Assembly (NCBI RefSeq): GCF_017742215.1
Contig: NZ_JAGHKP010000001.1
Location: 992,001-1,056,000, forward strand
DNA: 64,000 bases
Source of the DNA: Chitinophaga chungangae
GTDB taxonomy: Bacteria > Bacteroidota > Bacteroidia > Chitinophagales > Chitinophagaceae
Reading direction: 5' to 3'
Shown here in pieces: positions 37,588 through 46,600 of this stretch. A program made the position numbers and the translations under genes. Positions within the stretch are counted from its first letter, which is position 1. The number at the start of each line of letters is the position of its first letter. The notes under the pieces were generated by a model. It was not told the DNA's origin, searched no databases, and saw only the letters and a list, made by a program, of their open reading frames with translations.

Positions 37588-38307
37588 TTATTGATAGGTG
37601 ATTACTTTGATCACGGGTTTGGTAACGCCGGTGGAATCTTTCTGCCCCATGAGGTAGATGTTGTAAGCCCCGCCAACTGCCGTGAGCGCTGCATCGCCTT
37701 TGGTGGCGATCTGGGTGCCCGCGGCATCTTTTACCGTAACGGTGGTGTTGCCGGCGTCTACCGCTTCGAACTGGGAATATCCCCCGCCTACAAAGTCGGC
37801 ATAATAACGGGACGCGAATATTTTATTGGCGCCGATGAATACGTCCACACCGTCGGGGCCGGACATCAGGTTGTAAAAACGCACGTTGGTTTTTGTCCTG
37901 GAAATATTCTCGAAGTTCTCGAGGATACGATGTACTTCAATGCCGGTGGATTGCTCGCCGTATACCACTACCGTGTTGTACGCCGAAGTATCATAAGTGG
38001 CGGTAAGCGTGTTCAGCAGGCTGTCCACACCGCCTTTTTTGAAATCGAATTTGTACCTGTCCGGTTTGAAACGTGCTCCCACGGCTTCGCCGAACGCGAT
38101 GGGGGTGGGGGTGATCTTCTGACCTTCCTGGAAAATGTCCAGTCCGTACGTGGGGCTTGCCACGCCGTTCACGAACGCGATCAGCGTCTGCGGTTCGGGA
38201 GGGGTGGGATCGCTGTTTTTCAGACAGGAGGAAAAACCGGTAATTGCTACTGCCACTGCGGCCAGTGCCCATAAACGGCTCTTTTTAGTTACCATGCGCT
38301 CTTTCAT
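37588..38307 (-). CDS. DUF4397 domain lipoprotein
   Basis: A 239-residue lipoprotein (signal peptide WALAAVAVAITGFSSC). The mature part has the DUF4397 signatures NVRFYNLMSGPDGVDVFIGA and a following beta domain ending STGVTKPVIKVITYQ. This is a surface or periplasmic beta-sandwich family with no proven role. Start choice among ATGs at 38343, 38307 and 38295 is uncertain; 38307 keeps a normal n-region before the hydrophobic core. It lies 32 bp downstream of the serine hydrolase gene on the same strand. Confidence 0.85.
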   Translation of the reverse strand: MKERMVTKKSRLWALAAVAVAITGFSSCLKNSDPTPPEPQTLIAFVNGVASPTYGLDIFQEGQKITPTPIAFGEAVGARFKPDRYKFDFKKGGVDSLLNTLTATYDTSAYNTVVVYGEQSTGIEVHRILENFENISRTKTNVRFYNLMSGPDGVDVFIGANKIFASRYYADFVGGGYSQFEAVDAGNTTVTVKDAAGTQIATKGDAALTAVGGAYNIYLMGQKDSTGVTKPVIKVITYQ

Positions 38308-38339
38308 TTTATGATTTAAGACTTGTATATGAATGTTGA

Positions 38340-39617
38340 TCAAGGTTGTTTTTCGGTCCCGTACGTCATTCTATAACGCTGAAGGTCCGGTTTGTATTTT
38401 CTTTCGCGTTTCAGTTCCGTTTCGTAGATCAGCTGGCCGAGCTCTTTCAGGAAAGGCTGGCCGGTCGATTCAAAGTCGTAGGTATCGTCCCCGATGATCC
38501 CGTCTTTATTGACGTACACGGTGGCTGACAACATAAATTCCACGCCGTTGGCAAAGTCTGCAAAATAAGCCACATCCGTTAAAAAGCCATATGCCCATCC
38601 CGGTTTGTTGAATATTCTGAGCCCCGGCGGCAGCTCGGTTTTTGCATCGGCCCCGCCCAGCAGGTATTTCACATAGTTGCGGTGAAATTCAGCGGTGTCG
38701 TAGGCCGGCCGGTCGGTTTCCGTTGGCAGTTGAGACATGCACCGGTATAAAAACCGGTAATCTTCCCCAGTTAAACGAAACCGCTGCGCAGATGTTACAC
38801 TTTCCGGAAAAATTACGCTGCGGAGGATCTGATGAAGGTCCGCCAGCACGATCCGGTTCTTTTCGGAGAAGTTGAACGGGGCGTTGACGAGTTTATCGCC
38901 TTCGTAATGCTGCTTTCCCACGGAATCGTGCCGGGGCTGGAACTGCAGCCGGCTGTGCTGTTCGGGCTGGAAATAAACGGTTTCGCCGTTTTTGGTGAAA
39001 CGGATGGCGTTGGTGAGGCGGTTGGCTTCCGGTGGCAGTGCGATGCTGAGCCGGTGGCGGATTTGGGCGGAAGGATAGCCCTTGTTCCACAACGCGCGGT
39101 TAAAATCTTCCTGGCCGAGAAATTCGTAGAGCCGGTTAAATGCGTCGTTGTCGCTGACGAGGAATATTTTTTTAATATAATGCGCTACGGAAGGCTGCAG
39201 GTTGGCCGCGCTGCTGTCTGCCGTAACGGCCGTAGTAATGGCTGACAGACTGTCGGTATGCATGACGGTGTGTTTGTCCAGCCCGAGCCGGTTCATTTTT
39301 TCGAGAGCGAGGAAAGCGGCGGGCATTTTGACGGTGGAAGCCGGGTAAAAGTAGGTTTCAGGGGAAAGGCGATAAGTGAAGTCGGTAAAAACCGGGCGGT
39401 TGCGGGCATTGCGGTCGATGCGGGTGTAGATGACCTGGAGGCGGTATTCCGCCGGATCGGCCATGACAGGGCCCAGGCGCGTGGCATTCGTTTTCAGCAG
39501 CGAATCCAGGAATACATCGGAATTTTTTGTCATAGCGGTGGAAATTATCGCCCTGGGAGTTTGGCAGTTCGCAAAAAAAACCAATATTGCACCTGCCAGA
39601 AAAAACCGTTGCGCCAT
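38340..39617 (-). CDS. Serine hydrolase of the class A beta-lactamase fold, lipoprotein
   Basis: A 425-residue protein with a lipobox (FFANC, Cys18). The SxxK nucleophile motif is Ser94-Thr-Val-Lys97 (YPASTVKMPAAF), and SDN is present in IFLVSDNDAFNRL. The KTG strand seems to be KPG (FNKPGWAYGF). This is the beta-lactamase/PBP fold, but extra length (about 130 residues above class A enzymes) and the Thr-to-Pro change in KTG argue against a standard beta-lactamase. A peptidoglycan-related or other amidase or esterase role is possible. The gene is followed by the DUF4397 lipoprotein gene. Confidence 0.82.
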   Translation of the reverse strand: MAQRFFLAGAILVFFANCQTPRAIISTAMTKNSDVFLDSLLKTNATRLGPVMADPAEYRLQVIYTRIDRNARNRPVFTDFTYRLSPETYFYPASTVKMPAAFLALEKMNRLGLDKHTVMHTDSLSAITTAVTADSSAANLQPSVAHYIKKIFLVSDNDAFNRLYEFLGQEDFNRALWNKGYPSAQIRHRLSIALPPEANRLTNAIRFTKNGETVYFQPEQHSRLQFQPRHDSVGKQHYEGDKLVNAPFNFSEKNRIVLADLHQILRSVIFPESVTSAQRFRLTGEDYRFLYRCMSQLPTETDRPAYDTAEFHRNYVKYLLGGADAKTELPPGLRIFNKPGWAYGFLTDVAYFADFANGVEFMLSATVYVNKDGIIGDDTYDFESTGQPFLKELGQLIYETELKRERKYKPDLQRYRMTYGTEKQP

Positions 39618-39690
39618 AGAAAGGATTTTTTAGCCGGAAGGCAGCTCAAAACCAATCAGATATTGGTTTTAGAACTGTTTGTATCCGGGC

Positions 39691-39720
39691 TTTAATATAT
39701 CAATTTAAATTCTATCTTTG
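39691..39720 (+). promoter_or_regulatory. Probable secDF promoter
   Basis: TTT (39691-39693) is followed after 19 nt by TATCTTTG (39713-39720), matching the Bacteroidota -7 box exactly and the -33 TTG in two of three bases. It lies 36 bp before the secDF ATG. Confidence 0.6.
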
Positions 39721-39756
39721 CAACTCTTAAAAAATTTATATTAATAATCAAACAAA

Positions 39757-42700
39757 ATGCAACTAAAAGGACTGGTTAGATTTTTTGCTGTCGCACTGAT
39801 CCTTATCTCTTTGTATCAGTTGTCCTTCACGTTCGTGGTGCGGAACTATGAGAAAAAGATAAAGACCCAGGCCGAAGACTTTGTGGCCAAGCAGTATCCC
39901 TCCGCCGAACAGAAGTATGCCGGTAACAAAGAGGCGCAATCCCTGTACAGAGATACCCTCAACGACTACATCAAAGCGCGTACGGAACAGATACTGGACA
40001 GCACCAGTGGCAAGGAGATTGCAGGATTTCCCTGGTTTACCACCTATACCAAAGCGAAAGAAAAACAGCTGAACCTGGGCCTCGACCTCCAGGGCGGTAT
40101 GAACGTTGTGCTCGAGGTTAGCGTGGAAGACGTTGTGCGCCAGCTCGCCAATCAATCCAAAGATCCCGCGTTCAACAAAGCGATCGCCAAGGCGAAAGAA
40201 CGTAAAAAGAACAGCCAGTCCGATTTCGTGACGCTGTTTGGCGAAGCTTATAAAGAAGAAGCGCCCAATGGCAAACTTTCTTCCATCTTCGCCAGCGCGC
40301 AGCAGAAGCAGATCACCTTCAACAGCAGTAACGACCAGGTGCTGAACGTGATCCGCAACGAAGCCAAAGCAGCGATCAAAAACACGCATAAAGTATTACA
40401 GAACAGGATCGACAAGTTCGGTGTGGCTTCCCCCTCCATCAACCTCGACGAGAACCGCGGCATCATTTCCGTGGAACTGGCGGGTGTGGACGATGCGGAG
40501 CGCGTACGCAAGTACCTGCAGGCCAGCGCCAACCTCGAGTTCCGTGAAACATACAAAACCAGCCAGCAGTTCTACGAAGAAGTGCTGCTGCCCATGAACG
40601 AAGCCATCAAGGCCGCGCAGGGCAACGCTCCCAAAGTAGACACCGGCGCCGTAACAACGGATTCCACCGCTACCGCAGCCGCCCCGGCTTCCCCCGATTC
40701 CACCGGCTCCCTCGCAGACATTCTCGCGAAAGATTCCGGCAAGAACGTGGCGAAAGGCGATTCCGCAGCGCTCGCGCTTGCAAGGGACCAGAAGGAAATG
40801 CCGCTGTTCGTGATCTTCAAGATCAATCCCGAACCAAGCTCCATGCTGGGCCAGATGCTCCCGAGAGATACCGCCACTTTCCGTCGCTACCTCGAAATGC
40901 CCGCGGTGAAAGCGGCCATGCCGAAAGACCTCGTGTTCCTTTACGGCCCTTCCAATAAAGAAGACCGCAACCAATACCTCCAGGTGTTCGGCATCAAAGT
41001 GAACCCGACCAACCCGAAAGCGAAAATCACCGGTGAAAGGGTGATCGCCGCGCGTGCAGACTTCGGCCAGGACCACCAGGTGGAAGTGAGCATGAGCATG
41101 GACAATGTGGGCACCCGCGACTGGCGCAACCTTACCCGCCAGCTGAAGCCCAGCAATCCGGACGACCGCAGCACTTATAATTACGTAGCGATCGTGCTGG
41201 ACAACGTCGTGTACACCGCGCCTTCCATCATCAACGAAATTCCCAACGGCAACTCCTCTATCAGCGGCAGCTTCACTACCGAAGAGGCGGACGACCTTGC
41301 GAACATCCTGATGTCCGGCCGTATGCCCGCCCCCGCCAAGATCGTGCAGGAGCAGGTGGTAGGCCCCACTCTCGGCCAGGAATCCATCGCCGCGGGCGCC
41401 AAATCATTCATCATCTCTTTCGTCGTGATCTTCGTGCTCATGCTGGTGTACTTCAACACCGGCGGCTGGGTGGCCAACATCGCGCTGATACTCAACCTGC
41501 TGTTCACCGTAGGCATCCTCGCATCGCTGGGCGCCACGCTCACCATGCCCGGCATCGCCGGCCTGGTGCTTACCATCGGTATGGCAGTGGATACGAACGT
41601 AATTATCTTTGAAAGGATCAAGGACGAGCTGAGCCGCGGTAAAACCTACCAGCAGGCGGTGGAAGACGGTTACAAACGTTCTTACGCGCCGGTGCTCGAC
41701 GGTCACATCACCTCGCTGCTCACAGCCTGCATCCTGTTCTACTTCGGTCTTGGCCCCGTATTGGGCTTCGCCACCACGCAGATCATCGGTCTGCTCCTGT
41801 CCCTGTTCTGCGGTATCCTCGTATCCCGCATGATCACCGACTGGTGGACGAACAAAAAACGCCACCTGGAGTATTTCACCCCGATCTCCCGCAGGATCTT
41901 CAGGCATGCCAACTACGATTTCGTAGGCATGCGCAAATACACTTACGTTATCTCCGCAATCGTGCTCGTACTGGGCGTTGGGTCTTTCTTCAACGGTTTC
42001 GACCGTGGCGTGGACTTCAACGGCGGCCGCAGCTACACCGTGCGTTTCGACAAACCGGTGAACCGCGAAGCCGTACATGATGCGCTGAACAAAGAGTTCG
42101 AATCCGAGACTTACGTAAAGACCATCGGCACCAACAACCAGCTGAACATCACTACCGCTTACAAGATCGACGAGAATACCGACGAAGTGGGCAAGGAAGT
42201 GCTCGGCAAACTGTACAACGGCATTAAATCCAACTACGAGGGCAACCTCGACCTGGCTGCCTGGCAGTCGAAATACCTGGTTGGCTCGCAGACCGTACAG
42301 CCTACGATCTCAGACGACTTGAGGACCGGCGCCGTGAAAGCCACCATCCTGTCGCTGCTTGTGGTGTTCCTGTACATCCTGCTGCGATTCAACAAATGGC
42401 AGTACTCTATCGGCACCATCTTCTCCCTGCTGCACGACGTGCTCGTAACGCTGGCAGTGTTCTCTTTCTGCCGCAGCTGGGTACCGTTCGCACTGGAGAT
42501 CGACCAGCACTTCATCGCGGCGATCCTTACGGTGATCGGCTTCTCGATGAACGATACGGTGATCGTGTTCGACAGGATCCGTGAGAACTTCCGCCTCACC
42601 AAAGGTGGAGATAGCAAAACAGTGATCAACCGCGCGATCAACGAAACGCTGAGCCGTACGATCATGACCTCTGTAACGGTGTTCCTCACCATCCTTATCC

Positions 42701-42891
42701 TCTTCATCTTCGGCGGTGAAGTTACCCGCGGTTTCGCTTTCGCGATGCTGATCGGCGTGCTCACCGGCGCTTACTCTTCCATCTTCGTGGCGGCTCCCAT
42801 CCTGGTAGACTTCGACAAGAAGAATACCCTGGCCAATGAGACCGAAGCGGTGAAAGTGGAAAAAGCTCCCCCGCTGGTAAGAGGCAAATAA
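39757..42891 (+). CDS. secDF: Fused protein-export membrane protein SecDF
   Basis: A 1044-residue fusion of SecD and SecF, as is common in Bacteroidota. The SecD half has a first membrane helix (FFAVALILISLYQLSFTFVV), NLGLDLQGGMNVVLEV, a long P1 head with an Ala/Ser/Thr-rich insertion near residues 290-330, and GMAVDTNVIIFERIKDELSRG in the RND-type helices. The SecF half begins near residue 705 and carries DRGVDFNGGRSYTVRF and GFSMNDTVIVFDRIRENFRL. It uses the proton gradient to pull secreted proteins through SecYEG. It is monocistronic and ends at a terminator. Confidence 0.96.
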   Translation: MQLKGLVRFFAVALILISLYQLSFTFVVRNYEKKIKTQAEDFVAKQYPSAEQKYAGNKEAQSLYRDTLNDYIKARTEQILDSTSGKEIAGFPWFTTYTKAKEKQLNLGLDLQGGMNVVLEVSVEDVVRQLANQSKDPAFNKAIAKAKERKKNSQSDFVTLFGEAYKEEAPNGKLSSIFASAQQKQITFNSSNDQVLNVIRNEAKAAIKNTHKVLQNRIDKFGVASPSINLDENRGIISVELAGVDDAERVRKYLQASANLEFRETYKTSQQFYEEVLLPMNEAIKAAQGNAPKVDTGAVTTDSTATAAAPASPDSTGSLADILAKDSGKNVAKGDSAALALARDQKEMPLFVIFKINPEPSSMLGQMLPRDTATFRRYLEMPAVKAAMPKDLVFLYGPSNKEDRNQYLQVFGIKVNPTNPKAKITGERVIAARADFGQDHQVEVSMSMDNVGTRDWRNLTRQLKPSNPDDRSTYNYVAIVLDNVVYTAPSIINEIPNGNSSISGSFTTEEADDLANILMSGRMPAPAKIVQEQVVGPTLGQESIAAGAKSFIISFVVIFVLMLVYFNTGGWVANIALILNLLFTVGILASLGATLTMPGIAGLVLTIGMAVDTNVIIFERIKDELSRGKTYQQAVEDGYKRSYAPVLDGHITSLLTACILFYFGLGPVLGFATTQIIGLLLSLFCGILVSRMITDWWTNKKRHLEYFTPISRRIFRHANYDFVGMRKYTYVISAIVLVLGVGSFFNGFDRGVDFNGGRSYTVRFDKPVNREAVHDALNKEFESETYVKTIGTNNQLNITTAYKIDENTDEVGKEVLGKLYNGIKSNYEGNLDLAAWQSKYLVGSQTVQPTISDDLRTGAVKATILSLLVVFLYILLRFNKWQYSIGTIFSLLHDVLVTLAVFSFCRSWVPFALEIDQHFIAAILTVIGFSMNDTVIVFDRIRENFRLTKGGDSKTVINRAINETLSRTIMTSVTVFLTILILFIFGGEVTRGFAFAMLIGVLTGAYSSIFVAAPILVDFDKKNTLANETEAVKVEKAPPLVRGK

Positions 42892-42912
42892 GCTGAAAAA
42901 TAAATTTTCATA

Positions 42913-42946
42913 AAAGGCCGTTCCGTTTGGAGCGGCCTTTGTTTTT
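42913..42946 (+). terminator. Rho-independent terminator after secDF
   Basis: The stem aaaggccg/cggccttt with inner pairing is followed by a T-rich gtttttg stretch, 22 bp past the secDF stop. Confidence 0.82.
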
Positions 42947-42997
42947 GAGGCCCGCGGCGAAGGTTTTTCTTTGAATGTTATTTTACTGGGATGCGGT

Positions 42998-43041
42998 GCA
43001 TATACGATCCGTATAGGATCGATATACGAGTGATATAGGAG
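42998..43041. repeat. Two tandem imperfect 22-nt repeats
   Basis: Unit 1 (42998-43019) and unit 2 (43020-43041) share atatacga and tatagga at the same spacing. Unit 1 also holds a small cgatcc/ggatcg palindrome with its neighbour. They lie between the secDF terminator and the terminator of the convergent IscA-type gene. Confidence 0.55.
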
Positions 43042-43096
43042 AGAAGAAGGAGAGCGAAAAGCAAAAAAGTATCAATGGCGGGGTTCATATAACATC

Positions 43097-43122
43097 AAGG
43101 CCCTCCCGGAGGGGAAGGCCTT
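43097..43122. terminator. Hairpin downstream of IscA-type gene
   Basis: aaggccctcccgg and its partner form a GC-rich stem-loop 29 bp past the stop of the convergent gene. Only a short T run follows on either strand. Confidence 0.55.
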
Positions 43123-43150
43123 TGCTATAAATATGCTTTTCCTGCAATGA

Positions 43151-43495
43151 TCAAACCGCGAATGATGTTCCGCAGCCGCAGCTGGAGGTGGCGTTCGGGT
43201 TGGTGAAAGTGAAACCGCGCGCGTTCAGCCCGTGCTGGAAGTCGATTTCCATGCCCAGGAGATACAGGCCGTGCGATTTTTTCATCACAACGGGAATGCC
43301 TTCAATTTCGTAAACCTCGTCATCTTCCATTTTAGCGTCAAAGCCCAGCACGTAGGAAAGGCCGGAGCAACCCCCGCCTTTCACGCCGATGCGCAGGTAC
43401 TGGCTCTGGTCGAAGCTTTCTTCCGCGCGGAGGCGTTGCAGCTCCTTTATGGCGCCGCTGGTGAGATTTATAGGTGCGTTGGTGATTGTTTCCAT
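43151..43495 (-). CDS. HesB/IscA-type iron-sulfur cluster assembly protein
   Basis: A 114-residue A-type carrier that receives Fe-S clusters from the scaffold and passes them to apo-enzymes. The three cluster cysteines are Cys43 (GVKGGGCSGLSY), Cys106 and Cys108 (SSCGCG). The ATG at 43495 gives the usual METITNAPINLT start; the frame is open to 43552, but the extra part is not conserved. No suf or isc scaffold gene is adjacent. ErpA, IscA and SufA cannot be separated by sequence alone. Confidence 0.93.
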   Translation of the reverse strand: METITNAPINLTSGAIKELQRLRAEESFDQSQYLRIGVKGGGCSGLSYVLGFDAKMEDDEVYEIEGIPVVMKKSHGLYLLGMEIDFQHGLNARGFTFTNPNATSSCGCGTSFAV

Positions 43496-43626
43496 TGTTT
43501 TGATACGATTTATACACAAAAATACGGAAAAATGAAGAATGTATGTTGTCACATGAAGGTCAGGCCGGGAGATATGAAAGTAAAAAATTGTATGTAATTT
43601 GTTTCCCGGTGCCTAACCCATCTCAT

Positions 43627-46590
43627 ATGCAAAGACTACTATGCCTTGCCGTGGCCGTTTTATTAGCCAACCAGGCGGCTGCACAACTGTTCGGCGGCAA
43701 CCCGCCCTCCCAAAAGTGGCAACAGGTGAATACGGATACGGTGCGGGTGATTTTCCCTTATGGCATGGAAACGCAGGGGAGGCGCGTGGCGGACCTCGTG
43801 CGGCACATGAGCCGTTACAATACCGGCAGCCTCGGCCCGAAGGTGAAAAAGATCAATATCATCCTGCAACATCAAACGCTGCAATCCAACGGTTATGTAC
43901 AGGTGGGGCCGTATCGCTCCGAATTTTTCATCACCCCGCCGCCTAACAGTACGGAGCTGGGCTCCATCAACTGGCTGGACCAGCTGGCGCTGCACGAATA
44001 CCGGCACGTGGTGCAGAACAACAATTTCAAAAAAGGCATCAGCAAAGTGTTTTACTGGCTCGGCGGCGAACTGGGGCAGGGTGCCGCCAGCGCCGTGGCG
44101 GTGCCGGACTGGTTCTGGGAAGGCGATGCCGTAACCATGGAAACCGCGCTCAGCTTACAGGGCCGCGGCCGCCTGCCCGCGTTTTTCGACGGGTTCCGCG
44201 CGCTTACGCTGGCCGATAAAAACTACAGTTACATGCAGGTGCGCAACGGGTCGTACAAAAAATTCATGCCCAACCATTACAATACCGGCTACCTCATGAG
44301 CAGTTACGGAAGGCTGCAATACGGGAAAGACTTCTGGAAGGGCGTTACGGACGACGCGGTACGTTACCGCGGCGTGTTTTATCCCTTTTCGCAAAGCCTG
44401 AAACGCCGCACCGGCAAAAACGCCGCTTCGTTCTTCGCCGCTTCGCTCGACCATTATGCAAAAAACTGGAAGCCGAAGGACGTGGAAAAGGCCGATACGC
44501 TTACGCCCGCGGGCCGCACCGTGTCTAATTACCGGTATGTGTACGCGGTAAACGACAGCACGCTTATTTACCAGCATAATTCCTATAAGGAGCCCGCCAG
44601 TTTCAGGCTGCGGCACGCTGACGGCAGCGAAGAGCTGATCGCGCGGCCGGGTATCGGTTTCGACGATTATTTCAGCTACCGCAACGGCCGTATTTTGTGG
44701 ACGGAAGCACGGTACGACCCGCGCTGGAACCGGAAAGACTATTCCGTCGTGAAAGTGTTCGACCGGCAGACGGGGCGCGCCGCCACGCTCAAACACGAGC
44801 GCCGCTGTTTTTCGCCGGACCTGAGCCACAACGGCAAATGGATCGTGGTGAATGCGGTAACGCCGGAGCAACGATATCAACTGGAAATCTTGGATGCGGC
44901 AACAGGGCAGGTGCTCAGGGAGCCGGAAAACCCCGCAAACTGGTACTATACCTATCCAAAATTCACGGAAGACGATCAGTATATCGTCAGCGCGGTGCGC
45001 GATCAGCAAGGCAGGATGGCGTTGATCAGGCAGCGGCTGCGGTATGTTCCGGACAAATTGCAGGCCGCAAAAGGGAAATGGGAATCGTACCCGCCGCTGC
45101 ACGGCATGGGAGACACTTCAATCGGGATGAAGAAAGGGGAACTGCCAAAAATGTCCCCGGCGTTTATTGACCAAAGAAATAAAGCGCTGCTGGACATGCT
45201 GGTGGGAATGGGGGAAATCGAATTTCTCGTTCCTTTCGGCACTCAAACCATCGGCATTTCCAGCATAGAAGGCGACAAAGTGTACTTCCAGGCATCGTTC
45301 GCCGATGCGGACAACATTTATTCCGTGCCGCTGGCCGGCGGCCCCGTGCGCCGCATCACCCGCCGCCCCAACGGCGTGAGCCACATGGCCGTTCAGCAGG
45401 ATAAGATCGTTTTCAGCGAATTCACCGCCGAAGGTTACAAGCTGCTGCGGGAACCGCTGGCGGAAGGCACGCCCTTCAACCCGCAGGAAAATCACCACAG
45501 CGCATGGTTACGGCCCGATCTGGGCGAAGAAGGCAACATTCTCGATAAAGTGCCTGTCAGCAACCTGGAGGCCCGCAAATACGCTAAAACGCACCGTCTT
45601 TTTAATTTCCACAGCTGGATACCGAGCATCAACGACCCGGAATACGGCTGGTACCTGTATGGAGACAATGTGCTGGGCACCCTTCAAAGCACGATCGGCG
45701 CGTATTACAATACGAATGAGAACAGCCCGGCGGTGAGCGGGTCGCTTACTTACGCGGGCTTCTTCCCGTACCTGCGCACCGGGGCCGATTACCGCATGGA
45801 CCGTTACCTTTTCGTGAACGATACAGTGCAGGTGCAATGGAACGAGCTGGACTGGTACGGCGGTATGAGCGTTCCGCTGACGTTCTCCGCGGGAAAATAT
45901 TACACCGGCCTCACGGTCGGCGGCAATTACCACGAAGTGAACCGCACGCGCGCCGGCAATTCCAAATACCGCTTTACCGACAGCCACATCCAGTACCTCG
46001 ACCTGAGCCTCGGTTTTTCCAACCAGCGCATCAAAGCGTTGCAAAATATTTACTCGCACTTCGGGCAGTCGCTGAGCCTGCGTTACAATAGATCCGTGAA
46101 CGATGTGCCGGCCGAGCAGCTCTATGGCCGCCTGGACCTTTACCTGCCGGGCCTTTCAGCCAATCACAGCATCGTGCTGCAGGGCGCGTTCCAGCAGCGC
46201 GACACGATGCTCCGGTATAGTTTCAGCGATAATTTCGTGTACGCAAGAGGCTACAGCAAACCTTTCTACGAACATATCTGGAAGGTGGGCGTCAACTATC
46301 ATTTCCCGATTGCTTATCCTGACTGGGGTTTTGCGAACCTGTTATATTTTATGCGCATCAGGGGCAACGCGTTTTACGATTACAGTTCCGCGTACAACTT
46401 TCGCAGCAGGCAGGATGTTACTTATGCATCCGCGGGGGGAGAGCTGTATTTCGATACGAAGGTGGGAAATACGCTGCCGTTTACTTTCGGGCTGCGTTAC
46501 AGTTACCTGCTGAACACCAATCCCGGCGCCCCTTCGCGGAAAGACCGTTTCGAAGTGATCGTGCCGTTGCAGCAATTATTTTCTTTTTAA
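43627..46590 (+). CDS. Large HEXXH metallopeptidase-like protein with beta-propeller and outer-membrane barrel
   Basis: A 987-residue exported protein (signal peptide MQRLLCLAVAVLLANQAAAQ). Residues 30-280 resemble a gluzincin (peptidase MA-like) domain: the zinc motif His123-Glu124-Tyr-Arg-His127 (LHEYRHVVQ) and a WFWEGDA helix with Glu165 as probable third ligand. Residues 300-620 have WD40/TolB-like propeller blades (RHADGSEELI, NRKDYSVVKVFDRQTG, PDLSHNGKWIVVNAV, PLAGGPVRRITRRPNG). Residues from about 680 look like an outer-membrane beta-barrel with alternating strands, ending in an aromatic (LLFSF). The likely location is the outer membrane. No experimental role is known to me. It is followed 10 bp later by the AI-2E family gene. 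Confidence 0.8.
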   Translation: MQRLLCLAVAVLLANQAAAQLFGGNPPSQKWQQVNTDTVRVIFPYGMETQGRRVADLVRHMSRYNTGSLGPKVKKINIILQHQTLQSNGYVQVGPYRSEFFITPPPNSTELGSINWLDQLALHEYRHVVQNNNFKKGISKVFYWLGGELGQGAASAVAVPDWFWEGDAVTMETALSLQGRGRLPAFFDGFRALTLADKNYSYMQVRNGSYKKFMPNHYNTGYLMSSYGRLQYGKDFWKGVTDDAVRYRGVFYPFSQSLKRRTGKNAASFFAASLDHYAKNWKPKDVEKADTLTPAGRTVSNYRYVYAVNDSTLIYQHNSYKEPASFRLRHADGSEELIARPGIGFDDYFSYRNGRILWTEARYDPRWNRKDYSVVKVFDRQTGRAATLKHERRCFSPDLSHNGKWIVVNAVTPEQRYQLEILDAATGQVLREPENPANWYYTYPKFTEDDQYIVSAVRDQQGRMALIRQRLRYVPDKLQAAKGKWESYPPLHGMGDTSIGMKKGELPKMSPAFIDQRNKALLDMLVGMGEIEFLVPFGTQTIGISSIEGDKVYFQASFADADNIYSVPLAGGPVRRITRRPNGVSHMAVQQDKIVFSEFTAEGYKLLREPLAEGTPFNPQENHHSAWLRPDLGEEGNILDKVPVSNLEARKYAKTHRLFNFHSWIPSINDPEYGWYLYGDNVLGTLQSTIGAYYNTNENSPAVSGSLTYAGFFPYLRTGADYRMDRYLFVNDTVQVQWNELDWYGGMSVPLTFSAGKYYTGLTVGGNYHEVNRTRAGNSKYRFTDSHIQYLDLSLGFSNQRIKALQNIYSHFGQSLSLRYNRSVNDVPAEQLYGRLDLYLPGLSANHSIVLQGAFQQRDTMLRYSFSDNFVYARGYSKPFYEHIWKVGVNYHFPIAYPDWGFANLLYFMRIRGNAFYDYSSAYNFRSRQDVTYASAGGELYFDTKVGNTLPFTFGLRYSYLLNTNPGAPSRKDRFEVIVPLQQLFSF

Positions 46591-46600
46591 AAACAACTGA

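Noticed and set aside
42998-43041. Tandem repeats considered as a small CRISPR array.
   Set aside because: Only two units, no spacer of its own, imperfect repeats and no cas gene.
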